Under the pieces are notes generated by a model. That model saw nothing but the letters and a program-made list of their open reading frames with translations. It had not been told where the DNA came from and ran no database searches. A stretch of 64,000 nt of DNA from Marsupella aquatica (lineage: Eukaryota; Marchantiophyta), in assembly GCA_973895155.1 (NCBI GenBank), contig OZ316897.1:22754001-22818000 (forward strand), read 5' to 3'. The first letter of the stretch is position 1, and every line of letters begins with the position of its first letter. The position numbers were made by a program, and so were the translations under genes. Positions 25,460 through 36,885 of the stretch are shown here, one piece after another.

Positions 25460-28400
25460 ATGACGCCAGAACCGAAGGAACAATGCACCTGTCAGTACAA
25501 ATGTTTGCGCTTACGGGATGGGTATGATTTTGTGAGCCCAAGGAATCAAAGACGACATGCAAACTATGACAAGACAGGCAGGGTCATTCCTGCAAAGTTT
25601 TTAGTGGACCATGGGCATCCGGATGGCCATGGCCTATCGCATCAAGACGGTCATTCTGCCAGCTTCTTAGGTGTTCAAATGTCCCGACAAGAACATAGAT
25701 ATACGGCCCCAACTTTGTTGTACAGGGCACTTACAGGAGGAGACGGGAATGATGACGTTGGAAGAAACGATTTGTAGGACCTGGATGTTGATGGGATTGG
25801 TCAGACGCTTCCCATGCAGTATGGTATCCACATAATGCCTCAAAGAATACTGACCGTGGACGAAGCAATTTATCGACAGACTTGTAGATTACAATCAATG
25901 CTTGACGAGGCTAAAATGCCTCAGGCATTGCAGGTAGCATTTTGAAAATGCTATTCGGGAAGATTCAGATTCCCCCATCTACAAATTTGACACCTTCACC
26001 CGACCCTCCATCCGACATGGCAAATGTAGGACTGGGTGCACTCCTGAGGCACGCTCAGTGTGACGTGGGACGGAGGACGCCATGGAATTGATGCATTGTC
26101 ATCATTCAAGGGTTTGTGTGGCACGTTTGAGGCATATGGTATGCCAAAAATGCAGCGGTGGAGAATGTGTATTGGACAGAAGCCAAACTGGCATGCTCTC
26201 GTAGTCCTAAAGCTGTCGCACCAAGATGACTACAATGTCCGAACTGGATTGAAGTGTAGTTGTTCAATCGCAGGGACGAAGTGGCATCTAGCCAGGGATT
26301 GTTTGCGTTGTTCGGAACGTTGCCCATTTGATGGTTGCAGCACGGCTCGCAAGGAGATGCTCTGGTTTGAATATTTCCCCATTGGTCCCATGTTGCGGAA
26401 GTTATGTAGCAGTCGATCTGTTTGTCATGAGTTCCAGGCAATGTGGAGGGACAAAGATAAGTGGTTTAAGAAGGATTCCATGCCAAGACCTGTGTACAAG
26501 GAATGGTGGGATGGCTACCATGCTTCCGAGCTATCCTACTTTTGGGACACTGGCACACAGTTTGAGATTCCCGTGTTATGCCGAAACTGTTATGCTTGCT
26601 ATTCAACAACACCAAATAAATGTCCTGAGTTGTTGGATACTGCCAACTGGGATAATGTCAGCAAACAATACAACTTCCAATGCTCAGATTGCGGATCTCG
26701 AGTCACGGCCCCGAAACAATTTGCAAAGGTTAGTGATTTCTTCTTGCGTTACTGTTGTTGCGCACTTTTGTATGACCAGGGTATGGTATGGGTATTTTTA
26801 GGGTATTTATGGGTTATGATAGAGTAACTTTTGTCTAACTAGTGTGACCCACCGCATGCAGAGTGATCCCCAAAATATTGCACTCATGGCACACTGGGAT
26901 GGATTTCAGTCTGCCAAGACTGCCCACAAAAGCACTTGGACTGTAGAGGTCCAAGTTTTAAGCGCTGGGTCTCAAACCAAAATTCCACCTATCCCTGTTC
27001 TTTTTATCCCGCCATGTGATGACGACGACGTAGGAAAAAAAAAGCTGAAATGCTTGGATGCTTTCTTAGAACCATTCATAAGAGAACTGGAGGAGTTGTT
27101 TGTGGATGGGATAGAGGTGGATTACAATTACCCTGTGGAATTATTGGCTGAAGAGGATAATGTACCGAATGACTCCAGGTGTGTGCTACAAGCACTGTTA
27201 GCAGTTTTCACTGGAGATCATCCCGCACAATGTAAATTTGGGGGCTGGAATGTTATAGGTTATTCCGCTTGTAGGAATTGTAAAATGAGCACTCGATGGA
27301 TGAAGTGCAAGTTTGATCATCCTCAAAAGGAGACTGACCAATCACAACCCCGAGGTTTTCTGGGAAGGGCTGTGTATGACAACAATAGGATGCAGATGAG
27401 ATATCCACCACCTACACGGAAAATTGAAGAGGTGAGGGAGGCGGCCAGGAACATGACCAGGGCAGGAACAACTACAGAGAGGATGAAGATAAGCAGGGAG
27501 TGCAGGATTTCAAACATGACCAGGGCTTGGCGACTACATGAGCTTACTGGATTTTGTTTGAGCAAGGATCTGGTGTATGATACAATGCATATCCTTGCCT
27601 TGTGCCTTTTCAAGAAATACTGCGAGCTTCTAGTTTTGAGTGTTCCCCGTCAACATCAAAAACAGTTTGAAGATGCTCTGGAGGAGGTTACTGCTAGGAA
27701 ACCGAGAGGTTTTGATGGAAGGTGGCCTAAACAACCTTTTGAAAGATTGGGATACTTCAAGGCTGAAGAGTTCACGCGATTCATATTGTATTGTCTGCCT
27801 CATATCCTCCAACAGATGGACATTAGTGTCCACTCTGACCTTGGGACGCTTGGGATTCTTTTGGTAGAGATTGCACGCCTCTTTTATATCAGAAGTAGAC
27901 AAGAGGGTTGGACTACAGCCACATTGAAAAAAGGCAGGTCTCTACTGGCTTCTTGGAGAGTTCGCTCAGAAGAGGCTTGGGGCCCAAATGGAGCAATTCT
28001 AGAGCATGTTGCTGGTGAGTCATTTTGTTTACACTTGCTACATGACCATGATGATAGTGGGTATTCATTGTTGGTCGATCCATCATTGCACTGAGGTGAT
28101 GTTCTAATCCCAATGTGTTTTGATCCCAATTTTTAGGGAGCGGAGAGATATTTGATGGGATAGAACGACATGGCCCACACTATGTTTATTGGTGCTACCA
28201 CTTCGAGAGGATGGTATCAGACTATGGACGCACCAGAATAAATCAGAAGGACCAGGAAGTCACTTATTCTCAGATTCATTTTGCACGACGCTTTTTCACA
28301 AAAATATCGTCGTACATTTGGGAAGATGACGATGGACTTTTCCCTCATCAGAGGGCTTTGGAGAAAGTTCATGCATCCCTGCGTGTCCCTGCGGAGCATC

Positions 28401-29296
28401 GTAAGGAGCACAGGTGCAGAGTCACTGTACCACCATCTGAATGCCCACACTGGCACGGGAATTCAGTGCCAATAGTTTCAAGTCAAATTCTAGCGATGGA
28501 ATTGTGGGATAGTATGATATCCTCTGTGGAGTCATATGGTTGCAAGCACATGTTGTTGAGCAAAGGGGTTGGCATAGGCTCAAACAGGAAGCTGACAAAG
28601 AAACTGGGGTTGTCCGCCAGGATGTCATTGAAGCAGCATTGGACAGATGTTGGAGTATTCAACATCAGTGAGGACCACGAAATTAGTGAATCTTGCACTC
28701 CATTGCGATCAGCTGTGTGGAGAGCTGAAGTGTACATGCCTGGCGATCACGTTGTTGTACTGGTAGATGGGAGTACAGATGCTTCACATCCTCAAAACTG
28801 GAAAGCAGTACTCCAAAAGATTTTCATGCACGATTTCGATGGCCACATGGACATATTCTTTGAGGTGGATTGGTATAAACAACAGTATACACAGGATCCT
28901 TGGCAAAATTTATTGTCTTGGGAACGAGATGAGTATTCCCTGTTTACTCTTTTGGAACCAAAAGTATATCACGCACATGGCAACAACTGTAGGCCTATGT
29001 CAAGAATTCTACACAAGTTCTTCCCAATTCAAAGAGGCGGGAGGGAGGTTGTAGCCTTGGAGATTGGAGATACTTTAGTACGGGAACTCCCTACCACAAT
29101 TGCAAACTGCCCTCCTTTCCCAAAGGTAGGGGACATAATGATTGCAATAGCGGACTCACTTTCCGTCCCTGACCTGTGTGTTGTAAGGGAAGTCCTCCTT
29201 CCCAGGTGCGATGCAGCAACGGAAATGCAAGCGGGGGATGTAGGAGTGGACGGTGCTTCTGACGAGGAGGAGGAGGGAGGGGATGACATGGCATAA
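25460..29296 (+). CDS. Tnp2 / CACTA-type transposase
   Basis: Clear exons are the open frame from 26060 to 26728, then 26862-28014 and 28137-29296. Introns have GT/AG borders and matching phases (0 and 1). An upstream open frame at 25460-25777 with a CxCxxxC-type patch is probably a further exon. Family landmarks of Tnp2 (En/Spm superfamily) transposases occur in order: FEYFPIGPMLRKL, a zinc-ribbon-like set of CxxC pairs before the first intron, AHWDGFQ (first Asp region), AVFTGDHPAQCK with GYSACRNC, VYDTMH, and YVYWCYHFERM. Such enzymes cut and paste elements ending in CACTA. From 26060 on there is no internal stop, so this copy may still encode a protein of about 1000 residues. The C-terminus is a Glu/Asp-rich tail. 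The link between 25777 and 26060 is unresolved. Confidence 0.7.
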
Positions 29297-30369
29297 TTGC
29301 ACAATGCAAATGATACTGAGAAGGACCTCGGGAAGGTTGGTGTGAGCTGGTTGTCTGTACAGGGTTCTCGGTCAAGTTGCCCAATCTACAAGGCAGTGTC
29401 ACAAATTGATGAACACATCACCTTTCAAAGATTAGTTGCGTTGAGGCTTGATTTTCGTGCAATTGGACTTCACCATGGTATCCCTGTACGGTGGAATACC
29501 GTATAGTAATACCATGGAAAGTCCCAAGTACGACAAAAAGAAAGATACTATGGGATATGACAACACTTGAGAGGCGCCGTTTTGTCAATAATTGAATACT
29601 GACCAGGATGCAGACCGTAGGATGTGCGAGATGCAGGTCAGACGTGAGCCTGTGATGGTGACACTATAGTGCTTCGCACGGGGTATGATCGGGGACGGCA
29701 CGGGTCACGAATATCATTGGATTCTGGGTCGGACGTGACATAATGGATGGGTATTACCAGGTTACTTGGGAACGTGATAAAATGTATGTTGGGGGAGTGA
29801 AAGGGCGGTGCCACCGATCGGAGACAGAATCTATGTTGTGAGATCTACTACTGAAATTGCAGTGACTAAATGATGCATGCCACTGCGCACATGAATGCCC
29901 TATGAGGAATTCCTTATAAGCTTTGGGCAATGGTGCGAGCTCCTGAGCTCCAGTCTTTGATTGTGTAGGTTTCGTAAATCTTTGTGGCTGACAAGTCTGC
30001 CATTGGATAACACTTGGGGTGTTAGCGACGGAAGCAAGTATCGACGAGCGCGGGTGACGTTGGAGGATTGGTGAAAGTATGGTTCATCGACATGATCATC
30101 CAGCGCCGGTCGCATTGTTGATGCAGAGCGACGAGGATATCACAGATCGTATGTACCCCTCTTTCACTCAACTCCTTTGGTTCTTAATTCCGCATGAAGT
30201 ATATTGATCAATTGTTAGAATGGCGCAACTAAGGCCTGCTTTGTTTGTACAGTCGTGACGGAGACGATTTGGAAGTCATGCTCGGGGAGGGTAATACGGC
30301 ATTATCTAGCGATGGCCCCTGCAGACCCTAAACCCTAAACCCTAAACCCTAAACCCTAAAGCTAGAAAA
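29297..30369. other. Spacer after the transposase
   Basis: No gene supported. It ends in five perfect telomere-like units. Small open frames near 29300-29500 could be residual exons but have no recognisable content. Confidence 0.4.
30326..30360. repeat. Interstitial telomere-like repeat, five perfect CCCTAAA units
   Basis: Exactly 35 bases made of five CCCTAAA units. They lie immediately before the acidic/coiled-coil open frame. Two units in the opposite orientation occur at 35331-35343. Confidence 0.95.
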
Positions 30370-32295
30370 GCTGGTTTGGTTCCATGTTTTGAACTCGACT
30401 GGCCCAGAGTTGCAATTCCTACTATAAAGGAGTTCGCAGTAGGGTATGATCAAGGTCAAAACTGTGTGTCATTCTGGGGTGCAACTCACACATTCAACAG
30501 AGAGGTATTGCGAGCTGCATTTGCTTTTCCATCTGGAGAATGGGCCCGATTTAAACCTGGGTTGGGCCAAGGTCAACTAAATTCCATGTTTTCTGCCAAG
30601 ACGAAAGGCAACCCATACAGTCTAGACAAAATCACTGCGCCATATATGCAATGGTGTGGGATAATCAGGGCAATTTCTGAATTGCTCTCAGGCAAGAGCA
30701 AACCCACTCAAGTCACCTCAAAAGACATGTGGGTATACTGGGCGTATTGGTGGGATACGATTAGGGTACGTGATCATTTTAGAGGAGCTGAAACTCCCGT
30801 GGTGAAGCCCGATTGGGCACATTTGGTGTACGATAATCTGACGAGTGAGATCCTCAAGTTAAAGTCACACCTATCGAAGAATGGTGTCGTAGACAAACGA
30901 CTTCCTTGCTACTGTGGCACTGCTATCACGCAGATTCTTGTACACTACGGGTATTCGCTGGAGGAGCTTATGGTCGAACAACACGAAGATGATCATGAGG
31001 AGGACGACAAGGAGGAAGGGGACAATGGCTCACAAGAGGACGAGGAAGGGGAGGCTGGCTCACAAGAGGACAAGGACGGGGACAGTGGCTCACAGGAGGA
31101 TGAGGAAAGGGATGACGGATCACGAGAGGACGAGGAAGGAGAAGATGGCTCACGAGAGGATGAGGAAGGGGATGGTGCGTCTGACGGTGAGGGGCAGCCA
31201 TCGGAGGTTGCGCCCCAATTCTCCAGGGATGAACATAAATGTCCTCAGGGTGAGCACAAATCGCCGCCCTCTGTGCCAGAGTGCATGCGTGTTCTATCAC
31301 AGCACATACGTGCGCTAGAGGTTGATCTTGCAGAAAAATTGGACATGCTACGAGAAGCAGTGGAGAATCATAAAAAATTGGTCCTCGATTTGATGAAAGA
31401 AAACGACAGATAGAGAGTCCGCATATTAGAATTGGAATGGCAGGTTGGGTTGCATTCAGAACAAGTTGGCAGTGAGACATCGAGTGGAGAAGGTGAGAGC
31501 GGAGGTGACAAGAGATGTTGTGAGGTTCTGGTAGGTCTTGGTGCCAGGGTACATGCAGGTTATGATGCAGAGGCATCACAGCGTAGCCCAATTTCAGAGT
31601 TACCGCCAGTTTCTGGTGTTCCAGCTATAGTAGAGGTACCAGCAGCAGCACCAGCAGAAGCAGGTACTTTCCCAATTTATTATTCTGGTGTTCCAGCTAT
31701 AGTAGAAGTACCAGTAGCAGCACCAGCAGAAGCAGGTACTTTCCCAATTCATTATCCTACTTCAAAGATACAACGAGAGGAGTCTATGTCGAGTGGAGGT
31801 GACTCACCAGTTTTGGTAGAGTTACAGGCAGCCGCACCACCAGTACTGGCAGAGGTACCGGCATCAGAAGAAGTGATGTCACTTTTAGAAGGAGAGGCAC
31901 CAAATGCTGCACCAACATCAAAAGTAGAGGTCTCAGCTACAGAGGAGGACAAATCGTCGGGTACAATTGCATCAGAAGTACCAGGGTCACCTCCGATTTC
32001 TGTTCTATTTCATGTTCCAACTAAGAGTCCGGGATGGGAGGCTAGGATGAGTCACATTTCACGACAACCAAATTTTCCTCGTGCTTCAAAGAGAGGGCGA
32101 GAGGACTCTATTCCGAGTGGCAGTCACTCACCAGCGAAGAGGAGGGCTATTGAAGTGGAGGAAGAGGAAAAGGTAGAGGAAGAAGAAGAAGAAGATGAAG
32201 TGGAGGATGACGAGCATTCAGAACAAGACATTCACTGGGAAGAGTGTGCCACAGAGAGTGGAAAGGTTAGCGATTTTTTTTCCTTTGTTGTGTGA
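30370..32295 (+). pseudogene. Acidic/coiled-coil transposon-region ORF interrupted by one TAG
   Basis: The frame is open from about 30370 to 32295 except for a single TAG at 31411-31413, with coil-like sequence on both sides (LDLMKENDR before, RVRILELEWQ after). The N-terminal 200 residues have a globular look (WPRVAIPTIKEFAVGY, MWVYWAYWWDT) faintly like the plant mobile domain, but this is not certain. Next comes an acidic repeat of a GSQEDEEG-type unit, the coil, a Val-Pro-Ala-rich part with a 71-bp direct duplication (31614 and 31685), and a KRRA plus poly-Glu end. There is no ATG at the start, so an upstream exon or a splice at AAAG near 30369 is needed. A donor at about 32266 may join it to the SNF2 exons downstream. 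Confidence 0.5.
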
Positions 32296-32356
32296 TTACT
32301 GTTTTTTCAGAAACAATGTTCAAGCATATCTAACTTGGCTGTGAGCGGGATCCGCA

Positions 32357-34914
32357 GATTGATATCCAAGGGTCTCACTTGACAGAGGAGGCATGCCCTC
32401 CACCTGGTACAATGACTACAGCTCTATATCCACACCAACGGATTGGTCTTGCATGGATGTTGGAATGCGAATCCGGAAAAAGCTCTCCAATTGGTGGGAT
32501 GTTGGCGGAGGACCAGGTACAAAAGCCCCCAAATTAAGCCGAAGTCGCACTCATTATTTTCATTCAGCGGGATACTTTGGGGGTATTTTTGGATTATGTT
32601 AGGGGTACGCGCGCACCTTGTCTGCAAGTGATTGTTTCCCTGACCATTTTCTTGGCTTGGATTTTTTTAGGGAATGGGGAAAACCATGCATGTCATAGCG
32701 CTATTTCTCGCGAATCGCCCTCATAAGTGTGGGCCAACTTTTGTCCAGCCAGCGTGGTGATTCAATGGGCCAAGAAATAGCTGCAAGGACCTCCAAGATA
32801 GCAAAAGTGAAGGTCCTCCTCTACCACAACAAGAGGAATAAAGACATCAACTTTATTTCAAGCCATGACGTGGTTGTCACTACGTACTCAATCATGACAG
32901 GGGAGTCTCCCATTGCTCCAAAGACGTCCAGTGTGCCAAAAGGGAGTATGAAGAGACCTGTAAAAAAACCTAGACTTTCAGGTCCACTGTTAAAGATTAA
33001 TTGGCTTAGAGTAGTCCTGGATGAGTGTCATGTCATGAAAAATAAAACTAGTCAAAATTTCAAGGCCTCGCGTTGTCTCAAGGTAGAGAGGAGGTGGTGC
33101 CTAAGCGGTACACCCATACAGAACGAGGCTTCTGATCTGTTTCCTTACTTCAGTTTTTTGAGGTATTATCCTCTAGGAGAGTGGAAGGAATTCTCACAGT
33201 TAAAGAAGCTGCTGAAGACAAGGCCAAAGATAGCGAATGGCATCCTCTCGAAACACTTGGTTGCGATTGCGCTCAGGAGAGACAAAAGTAAGCATGCATG
33301 CATATATCATGGTAGAGTTCACTTTGTTTAATCCCAAGCCTGATTTCTTTATCAATTGTGCGTTTACCCTGCCACTGTGCTTACATGCAGGCATACTCCC
33401 ACTGCCCCCTAAGATGATCGAGGTGCAAATTGTTGAATGGAGAACACAGCAAGAACGAAACGCTTATTTTGATCAGGAGGAAAAGAGTAAGGAGTTATAC
33501 AAGGTACATAAGGCTCTTAAGAATCCCCAATGTTGAAGACGTATGAGAGTTCAATTTGATCCCTTGAAGGTGTCTGTTCGGTGGTAATTAATGTGCCTGT
33601 AATGTTGTAGGAATTCCGTGATGCTGAAAGAGGTGCCTTATCAAATGTGTTGAGCGTTCTGCTCCGGTTGCGACAATTTGCAGTGCACCCGAAACTTCCT
33701 TCCTTATGTAAAATTCGCGAAGAGGAGATCGAGAACAAAGTGCAAAGAACGCCCCTTAGTGAGCCTCAACGAGCCCGACTCGTGTCAGAGTTTCAGCAAT
33801 TAAAGATTGGAAGTGCTTGCGTGGACTACAAGGTGAGTACAGTCACTCTGGGTATGGGGTATGATTGGGGTATTTCAGTTAACGTGCTTTGCCTAACAAT
33901 TTTTGCACACACTCACTTTAACGGTTGGATTGTGCAGGGGGGCTTGATTGGAAGTCCATTTCAGATTTCTGGCTGTGGCCATGTATACTGTGGCATTTGT
34001 GCAATAAACCGGGAAGCTGGAACCTGCAAATCGGCAAAATGTTCAAAATACGTGACAGCCCAGGTCCTATACAGGCCAGCTGATTTGAGGCTAGTGAATG
34101 GTGGTGCGGAGTCAAAAGGGAAGGTGCGAAGAGAATATGATGTCCGACACCCACCTTCTCCAAAATTTGATGCAGTCTTGGAATACCTAAAGTCGATTCC
34201 GCTGGACACTACAGGACAGGGCAGCAGCGAAAGCTTTGTGCCCAGGCAGAAGGCTCTTGTTTTCTCACAATGGACTTCGTGTCTCAACATGCTTGAGCCA
34301 CACATTCTGAAGGCTGGTCTAAAGTTCACAAGGATTGATGGAGGAATGAATTCCAATGTCAGAGAACAAGCCTTGAATGATTTCAAGATGACCCCAGAGG
34401 TACAACCGTCATTATCCGTGCAGATCGATGTCTGTATTTGTTCAAAGGGTAAACTCTTTATATTCTAATTAAATTGTTTCTACTCATTTCATGCAGATCA
34501 GCATTATCCTCTTGTCCTTGATGGCAACGAACACAGGACTCAACATCACTGAGGCTACACATGTTCTTATGGTAGACGGGTGGTGGAATCCCACGGTAGA
34601 GGACCAAGCCGTCGATCGGTCACATCGTATAGGGAAAATAAGGCCGGTGAAAGTCGTCAGGTTTATCGCCGAAGATTCGATTGAGTTGAAGATTTTGGAG
34701 CTGCAGGTAAGATTAGAAGTGCTTGTGTGGACTGCAATGTGAATAAAGTCACTCTGTGTATGGGGTATTATTGGGGTATTATTGGGGTATTTCGGTTCAT
34801 GTGCTTTGCCTAACAATTCCTGCACGCACTCACTAGTAATGATGAATTACGAATTCCATATATGTGGTCTCTAATTGTATGCATGTTGCATGTTTTGTGC
34901 AGAACAAAAAATGA
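32357..34914 (+). pseudogene. SNF2-family helicase, RAD5/HLTF-like, decayed
   Basis: Exons run from about 32357 to a stop at 34912-34914. Helicase motifs appear in order: YPHQRIGLAWML, GGMLAEDQ joined across an intron to GMGKTMHVIAL (motif I), DECH (motif II), LSGTPIQNEASDL (III), LVFSQWTSCLNMLE (IV), ATNTGLNIT (V) and DRSHRIGK (VI). A RING-like segment (CGHVYCGIC) sits between the two helicase halves, as in RAD5/RAD16/HLTF, but its first CxxC pair is incomplete. Between motif I and motif II the frame breaks twice near 32730-32765: the PASVVIQWAK block is in a different frame from both neighbours. The C-terminus stops right after motif VI. Intact relatives are ATP-driven DNA translocases in repair or chromatin. 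This copy is probably non-functional. Its nearness to the transposase suggests it was mobile-element cargo. Confidence 0.7.
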
Positions 34915-36712
34915 GTGATGATCAGGGCCATCATGTATGGCTGTGCAACCGGGAAAAAAGATAACATGGAACAAAATCTGGAGTTCATACTGGGAGAGAA
35001 TCGGCAACAGAGGTTCAATGCATCAGAGTAGCTAGATGAGTTTTAGCTAAGGTTCTCTTCGGTGCTTGAGTCAGTTAGGCAGTGACACTCTTACTGTTCG
35101 TTTACTTGTCAGTGCCACTCTCGTTTCCTCCCGTTGTGATTTTAGTGCAGCGGGACAACGATGAGACTAGGAGGACAGAGCCTGAGTGGGTCTTTCCTTG
35201 CCACATATGTACCTGTTCGAGCCTCCTGTGGGAGCATTATGAATTGAACACTTCATCTTTGAATCATGTCCATTGTTTCTCATGTCCAATGTTTCTTTGG
35301 TATTCTTTCTTGTGTTCTTTTGTGTGTGTTTAGGGTTTAGGTTATGCACTTGCAAGACACACCGAATGATTATCCTAGGGACATAGATAATTTACAAGCA
35401 TAGCAGCCCGTCCACTACAAGGAGATTTGGTTCCCTACTAAATATGGGACAAATACCTTACCATGAATCGCTTTGATATGAGGGGAATGAATTCCCAACT
35501 CATCTTCTGGAAATTACCCCCAATAGTAAGGGGGCGGGGAGCATGAGGTACGTTGGGGTTAATTTCCCTACTTACCCCCTATATTCCCCTCTTTCAAACT
35601 CCTAACCTTGCAGATCTTCCTTGTGAATAAACTTATGTTTAGACTAAGCTCTTCACAATTTACTCATAGCGCCTCAAGTAGTTTGTTCAATGAGCAAAAG
35701 CAAAATTAACTCAATTTTTTTCAAGAATATTTTTATGTTTATAGTAGATCGCAAAACTCCTACAAAAGGGGGAAACAAGCACCACAATGACCCATGAACC
35801 AACATAACAATTTCCACTAGGAAAACAGGGGACAAATCTTGATTTTCATAGAGAATTGCTCTTGAGATGGAATACTATTTTCCATAGAGTGTTGGCCTTG
35901 TGTTAAGGAGCCGGGGTTTGACTTATTTTGTTGCAGCAAAGCTAACTCAGATTTTAAACTATGAGGGTATTGTTGAGAAATCCTATTTTTCAGAGAGCGT
36001 TGCTCTTGTTACAATAAGCGCTTTGAGTACTTTGCCGTCGTAGAGGTCTCAAAAATTTCAAATTATAGAGTACTAGTTGTACACCTTTATTTCATTTCAT
36101 GCATTTTTTCAGTTCACTTTTAGGTGCACATAGTCTCCTAACATAATTAAAATGTAGGTAAATAGCTAATGAGCACATTTATTACCTAGATTTTCTCATC
36201 ATTATGTGTAAGATGCTCAGTTTATGTGTCACAGTCCATGGGGATGTTGGGAGACAACCTCCTAGTCCATCCGGGCTTTGGTTTCTGTTTTTGTATGCTA
36301 TTTTTTAATCACTTTGGGGAAAATCATGAAAATATTGAAAAGAGAATTCAGGCCTTGGACTCATGATTTATAAGGCTTCTTGTTATGGACCTCCATTAGG
36401 GGTACCTTGCAAAATTCCTGGTACAAGAGAGTGTCACATCAGCAAGTATGACACGGGGTGTGACGACAAACCGAATACAACACGATTTTGGACCGACCGA
36501 GAAGTGTGTCGTTTAGCCCGATTCCATTTTTTTTCTAAGGCAATGCAATCTTTGATAAAACGCCCGCAAAATTAAAAAAACATCAGTTGCCTACATTGCA
36601 TCGCCACAAGAATGCAGGGAGCGATATGTGCATCGGGTTTTACATTTGGAACGTAATAAATTCCAAACTATGAGTAGCTTGCTCCCAACTAAGTAATCGA
36701 GGATCGACCACG
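34915..36712. other. Intergenic stretch
   Basis: No gene supported. It contains two TTTAGGG-type units at 35331-35343 and, at 35413, CACTACAAGGAG, which resembles a CACTA-element terminus. No matching right-hand terminus was found. Confidence 0.4.
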
Positions 36713-36792
36713 CACTAACCTGAGTTAGTGCAAACTTAACCATGGTTAACAAGGGAAAATAACCATGGTTAGAGCATTCCCTATATATAAAG
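36713..36792 (+). promoter_or_regulatory. Inverted-repeat cluster followed by a TATA box
   Basis: In order: CACTAAC-CTGA-GTTAGTG (36713-36730, 7-base arms), TTAACCATGGTTAA (36736-36749), TAACCATGGTTA (36760-36771) and CTATATATAAAG from 36781. Two copies of the same palindrome 24 bases apart just before a TATA box look like a compact promoter. No coding frame follows, only the palindrome array. Confidence 0.45.
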
Positions 36793-36885
36793 AGGAGCAG
36801 GCTGCCCATAAATGGTTTATTTTCTCTAGAGCTCCTATCAAGTCTTACATTCCTCCCATGAGATTTGATTCTTTCTCAAGAAAAC

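Larger units (their letters stand above)
13980..35343. mobile_element. Putative large DNA-transposon region (Tnp2/CACTA-like), boundaries not resolved
   Basis: Five transposon-like or unknown genes fill this interval: two on the minus strand (15.7-22.3 kb) and three on the plus strand (25.5-34.9 kb). It also holds a satellite array at the left edge and telomere-like repeats at 23.4, 30.3 and 35.3 kb. The Tnp2-type transposase at 25.5-29.3 kb is the firm evidence for mobile DNA. Introns in the plus-strand genes share a GGGGTAT-rich motif with the left-edge satellite, hinting at common ancestry. No convincing terminal inverted repeats or target duplication were found, so this may be one large element, nested elements, or an element next to host genes. 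Confidence 0.4.
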
